Positions 1 through 9,199 are shown, numbered from the stretch's first letter. The stretch: 37,998 nucleotides of DNA from RGIG8368 sp045540275 (GCA_045540275.1 JAZQGX010000018.1:1-37998), one strand, 5' to 3'. Made by a program: numbers and translations. Notes: generated from the sequence alone by a model not told the origin.

Positions 1-2
1 AG

Positions 3-2012
3 GAGATTACCGCCGGCACGGTGGTTTCCGGTTCGATCGTCTGTGCGGCCGAATGGGAGATAAAGAGCTACACCGTTGTATTCCGTCCCAACGGCGGCGA
101 GAGCGGGCAGAGCGAGCGCACCGTGGGATACGGCGTTGAAATCGGGGCGTTGCCTCCGGCGACGCGCACGGGATACGAGTTTCTCGGATGGTTCACCGCG
201 TCAAGCGGCGGGGTTCGTGTCGACGCGTCATTTAAGGTGACGGGCTCTCTTGTTCTTTACGCCCAATGGGAGGCTCGGGAATATAAGATTGTCTTCAATG
301 CCAACGGCGGATTCTGTTCCGAAAAAGAGAGGGTCGGCCAGTATGAGTCACAGGTTGGTGTTTTGCCCGAAGCGACCCGCGACGGCTATGATTTTCTCGG
401 GTGGTTCACCGCGGCGACGGCCGGGGATAAGATTGCCGAAAATACGCCGATTAAAGGGGACGCCACTTTTTATGCGCATTGGAAAGTGCACACATTTACT
501 GTTGCCTTCGACGCTAACGGCGGAAATGTCAGTGAGCGGACGAGAACAATTGCTTACAAGGCGTCAATTGGAACCTTGCCGGTTCCGGTGCGCACCGGCT
601 ACACCTTCAAGGGTTGGCATACCGCAAAGGAAGGCGGGGTGAAAATCACCGCGTCGCAGATTGTCGAAAGCAATGTGACATACTTTGCACAATGGGAAAT
701 CAACAAGTATACCGTGCTCTTCAATCCCGGCCGTGGCACCGTTTCCGAACCAAGGCGTATGGTAGAATATGGTGCCGAAGTCGGCGTGCTGCCGAATCCG
801 GTTTGGGAAGGTTATGATTTTGTCGGGTGGTTCACCTCCAAGAGCGGTGGAACACAGATAGACGCCGGAGTGATCATTTATTTCGATTGCGAATATTTTG
901 CCCGTTGGGTCAAGAGCGACGATCCTTCGGTCTCGGGTGATTATTATCTTTATCCTTCGGTGGAATCGACCGTACCAGATGGGGTCTCATCGGTTTATGA
1001 CGGATATCTCTATGACGGAAACGGTGATATCGCCGGCATTATCGAGATTAAAATCAGCAAGCCGAAGACGGATAAGAAGACCGGATGGGTCAGCGCGAAG
1101 ACCACCGCCGGCGTTACTCTCGCCGGGGCGAAAAAGGTCTCGATCAAGGGCGATTTGGATGTCGCATCCGGGAAGTTCAGTGCTGTATCGAAAACAGGCG
1201 TCGCGCTCCATCTTAAATTCGGCCGTTATGCAATGACCGGGAGTTACGGCAACTTGTCGATCGAGGGTGCGCGCAACCTCTTTTCCTCAAAGGACGATGA
1301 AGAGAAAGATGGCGCTGAGGCGCTTTTGTCTCGCTGGTTCAGTGCCGGAGCATTGAATATGGCGTGGGAAGACGGAGCGTTGACGGTTGCCAAATCGTCG
1401 AAAGGCAAGATGAAAATCACCGGTTCGCTTTACGATGGAACGAAAATCTCCGCCAAGGGCCAGTTTATCATCGGCGAGGAGTGGAGTTGCATTCCGGTTG
1501 TCTACGTCAAAAAGGAGACCAGACTGTCTTTCATGCTCTGGCTCAACAACAATGCGAAAGATGCGGATGTGGTTGGACTTGGAAATGACGTAGCTGTCGG
1601 CAAGCCGGGAAAACTCAAGGCGGGGGCGAAGTTTACTGTCGACGAACACGCGGCGGTTTGGAACAAATTCGACGGCCCCGTGTTGACCGAGGTGCTGCCG
1701 CTGTCAATTGACGTGACCTTCAACGGGAAGAATTGGATTGTGGCAGACGGCAAGCGCGGCAAGGTTAAATACCTCAAGGGAACCACCGATATCGACTGGG
1801 AGGCGGCAAAGCTCAATCCGTCGGGGCTCAAACTCAGCTACAAGACGAAGGACGGCTCGTTCAAAGGTTCGTTCAAGGTTTACTACGTTCGTGATGGAAA
1901 ATTAAAGTCGAAAACCATGAATCTGGCCGGAGTTTTAATCGACGGAGTGGCATATGGGTCGGCGAATGTAAAGAAAATCGGCTCGGTGCTAATCGCCATC
2001 GATAAGCCATAA
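3..2012 (+). CDS. InlB B-repeat surface/secreted protein (5' end cut by window edge)
   Basis: The reading frame is open from the first bases of the window, and the residues before the first GTG (position 21) already fit the end of another B-repeat, so the true start lies upstream. Four complete tandem repeats of about 70 residues follow, each with the InlB B-repeat (Listeria-Bacteroides repeat, Flg_new) pattern: F-x-x-N/G-G, then LP-x-x-x-R-x-GY-x-F-x-GW-F/H-T, and ending Y-A-x-W. After the repeats comes a C-terminal region of about 360 residues rich in Gly, Lys, Ser and beta-type sequence that I do not recognise; it contains internally similar stretches such as VSIKGDLD and MKITGSLYDG. Family knowledge places such repeats in beta-grasp stalks of secreted or surface-anchored proteins. 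Export is inferred because the N-terminus is not visible. No ligand or enzymatic role can be assigned. Confidence 0.85.
   Translation, partial: EITAGTVVSGSIVCAAEWEIKSYTVVFRPNGGESGQSERTVGYGVEIGALPPATRTGYEFLGWFTASSGGVRVDASFKVTGSLVLYAQWEAREYKIVFNANGGFCSEKERVGQYESQVGVLPEATRDGYDFLGWFTAATAGDKIAENTPIKGDATFYAHWKVHTFTVAFDANGGNVSERTRTIAYKASIGTLPVPVRTGYTFKGWHTAKEGGVKITASQIVESNVTYFAQWEINKYTVLFNPGRGTVSEPRRMVEYGAEVGVLPNPVWEGYDFVGWFTSKSGGTQIDAGVIIYFDCEYFARWVKSDDPSVSGDYYLYPSVESTVPDGVSSVYDGYLYDGNGDIAGIIEIKISKPKTDKKTGWVSAKTTAGVTLAGAKKVSIKGDLDVASGKFSAVSKTGVALHLKFGRYAMTGSYGNLSIEGARNLFSSKDDEEKDGAEALLSRWFSAGALNMAWEDGALTVAKSSKGKMKITGSLYDGTKISAKGQFIIGEEWSCIPVVYVKKETRLSFMLWLNNNAKDADVVGLGNDVAVGKPGKLKAGAKFTVDEHAAVWNKFDGPVLTEVLPLSIDVTFNGKNWIVADGKRGKVKYLKGTTDIDWEAAKLNPSGLKLSYKTKDGSFKGSFKVYYVRDGKLKSKTMNLAGVLIDGVAYGSANVKKIGSVLIAIDKP
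69..911 (+). repeat. Four tandem InlB B-repeat coding units
   Basis: Units lie at about 69-272, 282-482, 492-698 and 705-911. They are similar in protein but diverged in DNA, so the array looks old rather than recently expanded. Each unit keeps the aromatic-x-x-GW core and the terminal W. Confidence 0.8.
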
Positions 2013-2124
2013 TGTCAATTCTTCGCGCAAAACGCCTGTCGGGTGATGAAACATATCGCCTGCGGCCGCCTTTCCTCTGATGGGTTTACCGCGCCGGCGG
2101 AGGGGGTTGTGTTGTTGTTTTTGC

Positions 2125-2153
2125 TTGCAAATCTTTCAAAAATCCGTTGTAAT
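2125..2153 (+). promoter_or_regulatory. Putative sigma70-type promoter of the proS gene run
   Basis: TTGCAA (2125-2130), a 17-nt spacer and TGTAAT (2148-2153) match -35 and -10 consensus at 4/6 and 5/6. It lies 55 nt before the proS start in the 196-nt gap after the B-repeat gene. I see no convincing terminator or T-box leader in this gap. Confidence 0.55.
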
Positions 2154-2208
2154 AGTGGTTTCAGAAAATTTTGCTTTCTTTTTACCTTGATTTCGAAGAG
2201 GTGTTGAT

Positions 2209-3936
2209 ATGCGTTGGTCAAAAATGCTGATTTCGACCTTACGGGACAATCCGCAGGATGCAGAAATCGATAGTCACAAGCTATTGGTCCGTGCCGGATT
2301 GGTGCGCAAGCTTTCGGGCGGGCTCTATTCGTTCTTGCCCCTTGGACTTCGTTCGCTTAAAAAGGTTGAAAATATCATTCGCGAGGAGATGGACCGTGCC
2401 GGTGCGCAGGAGATACTCATGCCAGCCCTTCAACCCTCCGAGTTATGGGAGAAATCCGGTCGTTTCGGACAGATGGGGAAAAGCATGTTCACTCTCAAGG
2501 ACCGTGCTGATCACATTTTCGCATTGGGACCGACCCATGAAGAGGTGGTTACCGATTTGATTACCGGCATGGTTTCAAGTTACCGTCAACTTCCCTGTAC
2601 CGTCTATCAGGTTCAGACGAAGTTTCGTGATGAAATCCGTCCCCGTTTCGGTTTGATGCGCGCCAAGGAATTCATCATGAAAGATGCATATTCCTTCGAT
2701 GTTTCATCGGAAGCGGCCAACGAGTCGTATAAGGCCATGTACGATGCCTATGTGCGCATTTTCAAACGCTGCGGCCTTGAGGCGCATCCCGTCGAGGCGG
2801 ATACCGGCAATATCGGCGGTAGCCACAGCCATGAGTTCATGGTGCTTGCCCCCTCGGGGGAGGACGGCATTCTCCATTGTCCGAGCTGCGGCTATTCGGC
2901 CAATCAGGAGCGTGCTGAGCGGAAAACTCCGGAGACGATGTTCTCCATCGCGTCGGCCGAACCGCGTTGCAAGGTTCCTACTCCCGGTGCTCGTTCTGTC
3001 GATGAGTCCGCCGCCGCAGTCGGATGTACCTCCGATCAGATTGTCAAGTCATTGGTCTATGTGGCCGACGGCAAGCCGGTGATGGCACTTGTCCGCGGCA
3101 ATAGCGAGTTGTGCGAATGCAAGTTGCGCCGGTTGCTCGGTGTCGGAACGCTCGAACCCGCCTCGCCGGAGCTTTCGCTCGCCTCGGCGGGTCCCATCGG
3201 TTCGACCGGTCCGATCGGGGTTAATATTCCGGTCATTGCCGATATCGGATTGGACCAGTCGCGCGATGTCGTGGTCGGCGCCAATGAAGAGGGTTTCCAC
3301 TACACCCATGTCAATCTGATGGACGATTCAGATGTGAAAATCGCCCAGTGGGCCGATATTGCTGTGGTAGAGGCGGGAGATCTCTGCCCCAAGTGCGGCG
3401 CGGAACTTTCCATCGAGCGCGGCGTAGAGGTCGGGCACGTCTTCAAGCTCGGTACCAAATACACCGAAAAGTTCAACAGCATTTATCTCGACGAGAACGG
3501 CAAGCCGCAGACGATGATTATGGGTTGCTACGGAATCGGGGTTACGCGTACGCTTCAGGCGGTTATCGAGCAGAGTCATGACGCCGATGGCATCCGCTGG
3601 CCGGTTTCGGTCGCCCCCGCGCAGGTTGCGTTGCTCAACCTCGATCCCGATGACGCTTCGGTCTCCGGCATCGTCGATAATCTTGAGAAGGAGCTTGAAG
3701 CATGCGGAGTTGACGTTTTGGTCGACGACCGCCGCGAACGTCCCGGCGTGAAGTTCAAAGATGCAGACCTTATCGGACTGCCGCTTCGCGTCGTCGTCGG
3801 AGCCAAGGGGCTCGCGAAGGGAGGCGTCGAGCTGAAGGTTAGAGGCGCGAAGGATTTCGAGATGCTTCCGGTTGCCGACGCCGCCAAGTCAATCAAGTCC
3901 AAAATCGACGAGATGTTCGCCGCGTTGAACGCGTGA
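2209..3936 (+). CDS. proS: Prolyl-tRNA synthetase, bacterial type with editing insertion
   Basis: Charges tRNA-Pro with proline in the cytoplasm. At 575 residues it matches the bacterial ProRS length (E. coli about 572). Visible class II landmarks are the GPTHEE loop (residues 107-112), motif 2 around RDEIRPRFGLMRAKEF (140-155) and motif 3 GCYGIGVTR (439-447). The stretch from about 224 to 405 is the YbaK-like insertion domain that hydrolyses mischarged Ala-tRNA-Pro; it is bracketed by two Cys pairs (CPSC 224-227, CPKC 393-396) that could bind zinc. The C-terminal part is the anticodon-binding domain. The ATG is preceded by GAAGAGG at 2195-2201, spacing 7 nt, so the start is well supported. 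It is the first gene of the long collinear run and sits directly downstream of the predicted promoter. Confidence 0.97.
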   Translation: MRWSKMLISTLRDNPQDAEIDSHKLLVRAGLVRKLSGGLYSFLPLGLRSLKKVENIIREEMDRAGAQEILMPALQPSELWEKSGRFGQMGKSMFTLKDRADHIFALGPTHEEVVTDLITGMVSSYRQLPCTVYQVQTKFRDEIRPRFGLMRAKEFIMKDAYSFDVSSEAANESYKAMYDAYVRIFKRCGLEAHPVEADTGNIGGSHSHEFMVLAPSGEDGILHCPSCGYSANQERAERKTPETMFSIASAEPRCKVPTPGARSVDESAAAVGCTSDQIVKSLVYVADGKPVMALVRGNSELCECKLRRLLGVGTLEPASPELSLASAGPIGSTGPIGVNIPVIADIGLDQSRDVVVGANEEGFHYTHVNLMDDSDVKIAQWADIAVVEAGDLCPKCGAELSIERGVEVGHVFKLGTKYTEKFNSIYLDENGKPQTMIMGCYGIGVTRTLQAVIEQSHDADGIRWPVSVAPAQVALLNLDPDDASVSGIVDNLEKELEACGVDVLVDDRRERPGVKFKDADLIGLPLRVVVGAKGLAKGGVELKVRGAKDFEMLPVADAAKSIKSKIDEMFAALNA

Positions 3937-3949
3937 CGGTAAGGAGCTG

Positions 3950-4393
3950 ATGACGGTGTCAGAAAAATCTGCCAGCTCAAGCAAGGCGTCCGCGCCGATA
4001 ACCAAACTTCAGGATCTGGTGAAGCTCCGGCGCAATGCGCCGCGCGCCGAAAATCGCAGTCCCCGTAAGGAACCGGTGCATACGAAAATATGTCAGGGAA
4101 TCGCTGCGAAAATCGTCGCAGGTAGATTGAGGATGCCGTTGAGCGAGGTCAAGTCCATTATCGAAGAGTACCATGAGGTTATGGCCGAGACGTTGCGCAA
4201 CGGACAATCCGTGGTTTTCGGAAAGATAGGAACGGTCCGCCCCGTGCGCCGTTCCTTGCGTTCGATGTCGCCGGATTCGCAGGAGCCATCCGTGCGGCAG
4301 GTGCTCGCATTTAAATTTACCGCCAGTCCCGTGCTGAGGGCTTATTGCAAAAAGCACCGGGTGCAAATTAAGGAAAGAGACGCTGATGTCTGA
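3950..4393 (+). CDS. HU/IHF-family DNA-binding protein with basic N-terminal tail
   Basis: A 147-residue basic protein. Residues about 47-140 follow the HU/IHF fold pattern: a helical start, then LSEVKSIIEEYHEVMAETL, then NGQSVVFGKIGTVRPVRR in the place of the canonical G-x-F-G-T-F-x-V-R beta hairpin, then a final strand/helix near LAFKFTASPVLRAY. Residues 1-45 are a Ser/Lys/Arg/Ala-rich tail that ordinary 90-residue HU proteins lack. The family bends and compacts DNA. The gene starts 13 nt after proS and overlaps hisS by 8 nt, so translational coupling is likely. AAGGAG (3941-3946) is only 3 nt from this ATG; the in-frame GTG at 3956 has better spacing and is an alternative start. Family assignment is from sequence pattern; the precise role is not known. 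Confidence 0.75.
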   Translation: MTVSEKSASSSKASAPITKLQDLVKLRRNAPRAENRSPRKEPVHTKICQGIAAKIVAGRLRMPLSEVKSIIEEYHEVMAETLRNGQSVVFGKIGTVRPVRRSLRSMSPDSQEPSVRQVLAFKFTASPVLRAYCKKHRVQIKERDADV

Positions 4394-5645
4394 GATTTCG
4401 TTTGATCCACCGCGCGGTATGCGCGATTTCTATCCCGAAGACATGGTGTTGCGCGAACGTATCTTCGACGCATGGCGCGCGACTGCCAGAAGATTCGGGT
4501 TTTCACCGTACGACTCGTGTGTAGTCGAGAGTCTTGCGCTACTCCAGCGCAAGAGCGGCGAAGAGGTGTCGGAACAGATTTACTGGTTTGAAGACAAAAG
4601 CGGACGCAAGTTGGCGCTGCGACCGGAGATGACCCCGACCCTCGCCCGCATGGTCGCAGCCCGCCAGGGCAGTTTGAATTTCCCCGTCAAATGGACGACA
4701 GTCGCCCAATGCTTCCGCTACGAGCGCATGACCCGCGGACGGAAGCGCGAGCACTACCAGTGGAATCTCGACATCATCGGTTCCGACGATTGTTCCGCCG
4801 AAGCGGAGGTGATTTCTGCCGCTGTCTCTGCACTTCGTCAAATGGGACTGCCCGACGGGTCGTTCGAGGTGCGCGTCAACAACCGGGCGCTTCTCTCTGA
4901 GATGCTTGCCGCCTCTGGAATTGATCAGGCGCACCATGCTGCGGTATTTCTCGCACTCGACAAGCGGGGCAAGATGCCCGATTCGGAAATCGCCGCGCTG
5001 CTTGCCGAAGAGGGGCTCGACGAGCAGGCAATCGCCAAGACTTTCGATCTGCTTGCGGTCGGCACGCTCGATCAGGCGGCAGCGTTTGTCGGCGAGGATT
5101 CTCCCGGAATAAAGCGTCTTCGCGAGCTTTTTGAACTGGCGGCGCTGTATGGGGTCGAAAACGTCCTGCGTTTTGACATCGGGGTGATTCGCGGGCTGTC
5201 CTACTACACCGGAATCGTTTTCGAGGCGTTCGATACCGCCGGAAAGTTCCGCGCCATTTTCGGCGGCGGACGATACGACAATTTGCTGACCACCATCGGC
5301 GGCAAGCCGACCTCTGCGGTGGGACTAGGCTTTGGCGATGTTGTGGTCGCCGAGGTGCTGAAAGATCTGCTCGGTGAAAAATGCGCATTGCAAAAGGATG
5401 GCGTGATCATCGGTTACATGTTTCCGGAACAGCGCAACGCGGCCGTTGCACTCGCCCGTCGTCTGCGCGATGGCGGAACGCGGGTTGAACTCATGCTGTC
5501 AAAAAGCAAGCCGAAGCAGTTCTTTTCGCGGGCAGCGGAAAGTTCTGCGGCCGATGCGGTATTCATCGGACCGGACGATGTCGCCGGCGGGAAGGCCCGC
5601 TTAAAGCATCTTGAAGATCGCAGCGAAACCGAAATCGAACTTTAA
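4386..5645 (+). CDS. hisS: Histidyl-tRNA synthetase
   Basis: Charges tRNA-His with histidine. The 419-residue length fits bacterial HisRS (about 420). Visible motifs are the N-terminal PPRGMRDFYP (8-17), the TPTLAR segment (83-88), motif 2 RYERMTRGRKREHYQW (111-126), the histidine-binding RGLSYYTG (269-276) and motif 3 region GGGRYDNL followed by GLGFGD. The C-terminal domain from about 338 is the short Rossmann-like anticodon-binding domain. Presence of that domain and of the catalytic motifs argues for HisS rather than the regulatory paralogue HisZ. The ATG at 4386 overlaps the end of the HU-like gene by 8 nt. Confidence 0.94.
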   Translation: MSEISFDPPRGMRDFYPEDMVLRERIFDAWRATARRFGFSPYDSCVVESLALLQRKSGEEVSEQIYWFEDKSGRKLALRPEMTPTLARMVAARQGSLNFPVKWTTVAQCFRYERMTRGRKREHYQWNLDIIGSDDCSAEAEVISAAVSALRQMGLPDGSFEVRVNNRALLSEMLAASGIDQAHHAAVFLALDKRGKMPDSEIAALLAEEGLDEQAIAKTFDLLAVGTLDQAAAFVGEDSPGIKRLRELFELAALYGVENVLRFDIGVIRGLSYYTGIVFEAFDTAGKFRAIFGGGRYDNLLTTIGGKPTSAVGLGFGDVVVAEVLKDLLGEKCALQKDGVIIGYMFPEQRNAAVALARRLRDGGTRVELMLSKSKPKQFFSRAAESSAADAVFIGPDDVAGGKARLKHLEDRSETEIEL

Positions 5646-5666
5646 TCATTGAAATCGAGGTATAAA

Positions 5667-7001
5667 ATGACACTGGAACAAGCTCAGAAGAAATTGGCGG
5701 CACACGGACAGGAACATGTGCTTTCATTTTGGAAAAAACTTTCCGCCAAAGGACGCAAACAGCTGCTCGAGCAGATATCGGCCATCGATTTTGCGGCGCT
5801 CGACCGCATGATCGAGATGCTTAACTGCAAGACTGCTGCTTCCGCCGCAGCCCGCCGCTCCGAGCCCAAGGCTCCGTCGGTTGTCGAGTTCAGCGCAAAG
5901 CGCCGTGCCAAGATGTACGAGGCGGGCGAGATGGAACTTCGCGCCGGACGCGTGGCGGTACTGCTGGTCGCCGGCGGTCAGGGATCCCGCCTGGGATACG
6001 AAGGGCCGAAGGGCGCCTATCCCGTCGGACCTTTGAGCGATGCTCCTCTCTTTTATTTCCATGCCCGCAAGATTTTTGCGCTCACCCGACGCTACGGGGC
6101 AAAGGTCCCGTTCTACGTGATGACCAGCGAGGCCAACTACGACGCGACGGTTGAATGTTTTGAGAAGCACGGTTACTTCGGCCTTGAGAAGAAGGATGTC
6201 ATTTTCTTCAAGCAGGGCATGTGGCCGGCGCTTTCCGAATCGGGTAAGATCATTCTTGATCGTCCCGATCACATCTTCATGAGCCCAGACGGACATGGCG
6301 GAACATTGACAGCGCTGGCGAAGAATGGTTGCCTGAAGGACATGAAGAAACGCGGAATCACCTCCGTGTTCTATTTCCAGGTGGACAATCCGATGGTTGA
6401 AATCGCCGACCCAGCGTTTATCGGGCTGCACGTCACGACCGGTTCAGAGTTTTCCTCCAAACTCTGCGCCAAGCGCGATCCGTTCGAGGGTCTTGGCGTG
6501 GTGGTCAAGCAAGGCGCCTGCTTCTCGATGATCGAATACTCCGAATTGACCAAGGAGCAGGCGACGCGGAAAACTGAATCCGGAGAGCTGTATTTCAAAT
6601 ATGGAAGCGTTGCCATTCATGTCTTCTCGCTGTCGCTACTCGAGCGGGAGGCGGCAGCGGACATGCCGCTCCACATCGCGCACAAGAAGATTCCTTGCTG
6701 TGACGAGAAGGGCAATGTCATCAAGCCCGAGAAACCCAACGGCTGCAAATTCGAGAAGTTCATCTTCGATATGCTTCCGGACGCGAAGAAAGTTACCAAT
6801 CTCGCTTTCGACCGCGCAGAGGAATTCTCCCCGGTTAAAAACGCCCAGGGGGTGGACTCGCCCGATTCATGCAAGCGCGATCTTCAGGCCAAATGGCGCC
6901 GCTGGCTCGGACTGCCGCAGGATTCGACGCTGCCGGTGGAAATCGACCCCGGCTACGCCCTCGACGCGGCGGAGCTGGCCGTCAAAGGCATCAATCTCTA
7001 A
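5667..7001 (+). CDS. UDPGP-family nucleotidyltransferase (eukaryote-type UDP-sugar pyrophosphorylase)
   Basis: Probably makes a UDP-sugar (UDP-GlcNAc, UDP-GalNAc or UDP-glucose) from UTP and sugar 1-phosphate. The 444-residue protein carries the UDPGP signature LVAGGQGSRLG (100-110) followed by GPKGAYPVGPLSDAPLF, where the conserved Lys contacts substrate. The later GHGGTLTAL and QVDNPMVEIADP segments match the UAP1/AGX-like branch rather than bacterial GalU or GlmU. An upstream in-frame TTG at 5649 is possible, but ATG 5667 has CGAGG 6 nt before it and gives a typical N-terminus. It follows hisS by 21 nt. Sugar specificity cannot be read from the sequence; UAP1-type activity is my best guess. 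Confidence 0.88.
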   Translation: MTLEQAQKKLAAHGQEHVLSFWKKLSAKGRKQLLEQISAIDFAALDRMIEMLNCKTAASAAARRSEPKAPSVVEFSAKRRAKMYEAGEMELRAGRVAVLLVAGGQGSRLGYEGPKGAYPVGPLSDAPLFYFHARKIFALTRRYGAKVPFYVMTSEANYDATVECFEKHGYFGLEKKDVIFFKQGMWPALSESGKIILDRPDHIFMSPDGHGGTLTALAKNGCLKDMKKRGITSVFYFQVDNPMVEIADPAFIGLHVTTGSEFSSKLCAKRDPFEGLGVVVKQGACFSMIEYSELTKEQATRKTESGELYFKYGSVAIHVFSLSLLEREAAADMPLHIAHKKIPCCDEKGNVIKPEKPNGCKFEKFIFDMLPDAKKVTNLAFDRAEEFSPVKNAQGVDSPDSCKRDLQAKWRRWLGLPQDSTLPVEIDPGYALDAAELAVKGINL

Positions 7002-7032
7002 AAAACAAACGATTTGAGAACAGGATTTGAAA

Positions 7033-7917
7033 ATGGCAAAAATTACCGTTAACGGTGAACCAATCACCGATGATATGATTCAGTACGAAGTCGAACGTCT
7101 CATCCGCTTCCATGCCGAACACGGAATGTCGCAGGAGCAGATTCGCGCTCAACTCAAAGAAATCGTCGCTCAAGCAACTGAACAGGCGATCGGTGAGAAG
7201 CTGCTGATGGAAGATGCGTCAAAGCTTGATTTTCCCATCTCCGCCGAGGAAATCGACGACCATGTCGAGACCGTGATTGAAACCTTCGGCGGCAAGGCGA
7301 ATTTCGATCGTGCGCTTGCAGAACGCGGAATCTCGCTCTCTCAATTCAAGACGAATCTCCGCTGCAGCAAGAAGACCGAGCAGCTGCTGCTGAAGATCAC
7401 CGAAGGCGTCGCCGATCCGACGGAAGCAGAGATCGAGAAACATTTCAACGACCATCGTGACGAGTACACGAAAGGCGAGCAGGTTCTCGCTTCCCACATT
7501 CTCATTTCGCCCGACGGCGAGACGCAGGTTTCAAAAGATGAAGCCCGTGCGAAGATCGAGGCAATCCGCAAGAGCATCGTCGAAGACGGCGTGGATTTTT
7601 CCGAGGCGGCTCAGAAAAACTCCATGTGCCCCAGTTCGCAGCAGGGTGGAAGCCTCGGTTGGTTCAGCCGCGGCATGATGGTCCCCGAGTTTGACAGTGC
7701 CGCCTTCAGCATGAAGGATGGCGAGATCAGCGAAATCGTCGAAACGCAATTCGGCTACCACATCATCAAGAAGGTCGGGTCGAAGGCTGCAGGAGTTCCC
7801 CAGTTTACCGAAGTCCGCGAACAGATCCGCGATTTTTTGCGTCATGACAGAAGAGGACGGGCAATTTCAAATTACGTGGAAGAGCTGAAGTCCAAGGCCA
7901 CCATCGTAAGAGAGTAA
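7033..7917 (+). CDS. Parvulin-type peptidyl-prolyl isomerase, apparently cytoplasmic
   Basis: A 294-residue protein with a SurA/trigger-factor-like helical N-terminal region (about 1-145), a parvulin rotamase domain (about 148-248) and a helical tail. The rotamase core shows ASHILIS (with the first active-site His at 156), GGSLGWFSRGMMVPEFDSAAF and FGYHIIKK. Unlike SurA, PrsA or PpiD it starts MAKITVNGEP, with no signal peptide or membrane anchor, so it should fold proteins in the cytoplasm. ATG 7033 is preceded by AGGA at 7 nt; a TTG two codons upstream is less likely. It follows the pyrophosphorylase by 31 nt and ends 1 nt before hemL. Confidence 0.87.
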   Translation: MAKITVNGEPITDDMIQYEVERLIRFHAEHGMSQEQIRAQLKEIVAQATEQAIGEKLLMEDASKLDFPISAEEIDDHVETVIETFGGKANFDRALAERGISLSQFKTNLRCSKKTEQLLLKITEGVADPTEAEIEKHFNDHRDEYTKGEQVLASHILISPDGETQVSKDEARAKIEAIRKSIVEDGVDFSEAAQKNSMCPSSQQGGSLGWFSRGMMVPEFDSAAFSMKDGEISEIVETQFGYHIIKKVGSKAAGVPQFTEVREQIRDFLRHDRRGRAISNYVEELKSKATIVRE

Positions 7918-7918
7918 A

Positions 7919-9199
7919 ATGAACATTGTGCAGAATTCACAGAGCTGGTACGAGCGGGCCTGCCGGGTGATACCCGGCGGGGTCAACAGCCCGGTACGCG
8001 CTTTTATCGGCGTGGGTGGAGATCCCGTTTTCGTCAAAAGCGGGGACGGAAAGCATATTGAGCTTTCCGACGGCCGCAGACTCGTGGATTTCTGCTGTTC
8101 ATGGGGGGCGATGATTTTGGGGCACGCCAGTGCCGAACTGGTGGATGCGGTAGCCCGTCAGGCAGCGCGGGGAAGTTCGTTTGGAATCGCTACCGAGCTT
8201 GAGGTGCTTTTCGCCGAACGCCTTTGTTCTCTCGTCCCCGGCATGGAACGTGTCCGTGCGGTCAACTCCGGTACGGAGGCGGTGATGACCGCATTGCGTC
8301 TGGCGCGCGGTGTCACCTCCCGTTCGATAATCGTCAAGTTCGACGGATGTTATCACGGTCATGCCGACAGCATGCTGGTGAAGGCGGGCAGCGGTTTGCT
8401 GACCGGAGCGATTTCGTCTTCGGCGGGGGTGACGGAAGGTGCGGCGAAAGATACCGTGGTTCTGCCGTACAATGATATTCGGGCGGTGAGCGATTTTTTT
8501 GCGGCGCGGGGAAACGATGTCGCGGCGATAATCGTAGAACCGGTTGCCGCCAACATGGGGCTGATATCTCCTCTGCCCGGATTTCTCGCGCGACTGCGCG
8601 AACTTGCAGATTCGCACGGCTCGCTATTGATTTTCGACGAAGTTATAAACGGCTTCAGATTCTGCCTTTCCACCTTCGCCTCGACGATTGGAATCGAAGG
8701 CGATCTTACCACTTTAGGCAAGGTTATCGGCGGCTGTCTGCCGCTGGCCGCGGTTGGCGGCAAGGCCAGATACATGGATCGACTCGCGCCCGTGGGCGAT
8801 GTGTATCAGGCTGGAACACTCTCGGGCAACCCTTTGGCGGTTGCAGCGGGGCTGAAGACATTGGAAATTCTGGAACGCGACAACCCGTATCCGCGAATGG
8901 CGGAACTCTGCGCCCGTTTTGCCGACCGCTTCAATGCGGGAGCCGCAGGCAAGAGCGAGCGGGCTTGCGTGACAGGATATAAAGGTATTTTCACCGTGTT
9001 TGCAACGGATCGTCCGATTTTCAACCGCGACGATACCGCTCATTGCGACACGGCGTTGTATTCGCGTCTTTTCCGAGCCGCGATGGAGGCCGGCTTCTAC
9101 CTGCCGCCGTCGCAGTTCGAGGTGGGATTCTTTTCCGCCGTACACGATAAAGACGATGCAGACGCCTTGGCGGATGCTTTGGTTGCAGCATTGAACTGA
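7919..9199 (+). CDS. hemL: Glutamate-1-semialdehyde 2,1-aminomutase
   Basis: Converts glutamate-1-semialdehyde to 5-aminolevulinate, the first committed tetrapyrrole precursor of the C5 route. The 426-residue PLP enzyme has the family hallmark PGGVNSPVRAF (19-29), the GTEAVMTALRLAR segment, YHGHAD (145-150), the cofactor aspartate in FDEVINGFR (239-247) and the PLP-binding lysine in TLGKVIGG (K268). Close fit over the whole length separates it from other class III aminotransferases. It begins 1 nt after the parvulin stop and is followed after 16 nt by ribE, so it is very likely cotranscribed with cofactor-biosynthesis and replication genes. Confidence 0.95.
   Translation: MNIVQNSQSWYERACRVIPGGVNSPVRAFIGVGGDPVFVKSGDGKHIELSDGRRLVDFCCSWGAMILGHASAELVDAVARQAARGSSFGIATELEVLFAERLCSLVPGMERVRAVNSGTEAVMTALRLARGVTSRSIIVKFDGCYHGHADSMLVKAGSGLLTGAISSSAGVTEGAAKDTVVLPYNDIRAVSDFFAARGNDVAAIIVEPVAANMGLISPLPGFLARLRELADSHGSLLIFDEVINGFRFCLSTFASTIGIEGDLTTLGKVIGGCLPLAAVGGKARYMDRLAPVGDVYQAGTLSGNPLAVAAGLKTLEILERDNPYPRMAELCARFADRFNAGAAGKSERACVTGYKGIFTVFATDRPIFNRDDTAHCDTALYSRLFRAAMEAGFYLPPSQFEVGFFSAVHDKDDADALADALVAALN

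Noticed and set aside
2013..2208. Possible T-box leader or terminator before proS, and a 68-codon - strand frame
   Set aside because: No hairpin followed by a T-run and no T-box elements were found; the small frame has no supporting signal.
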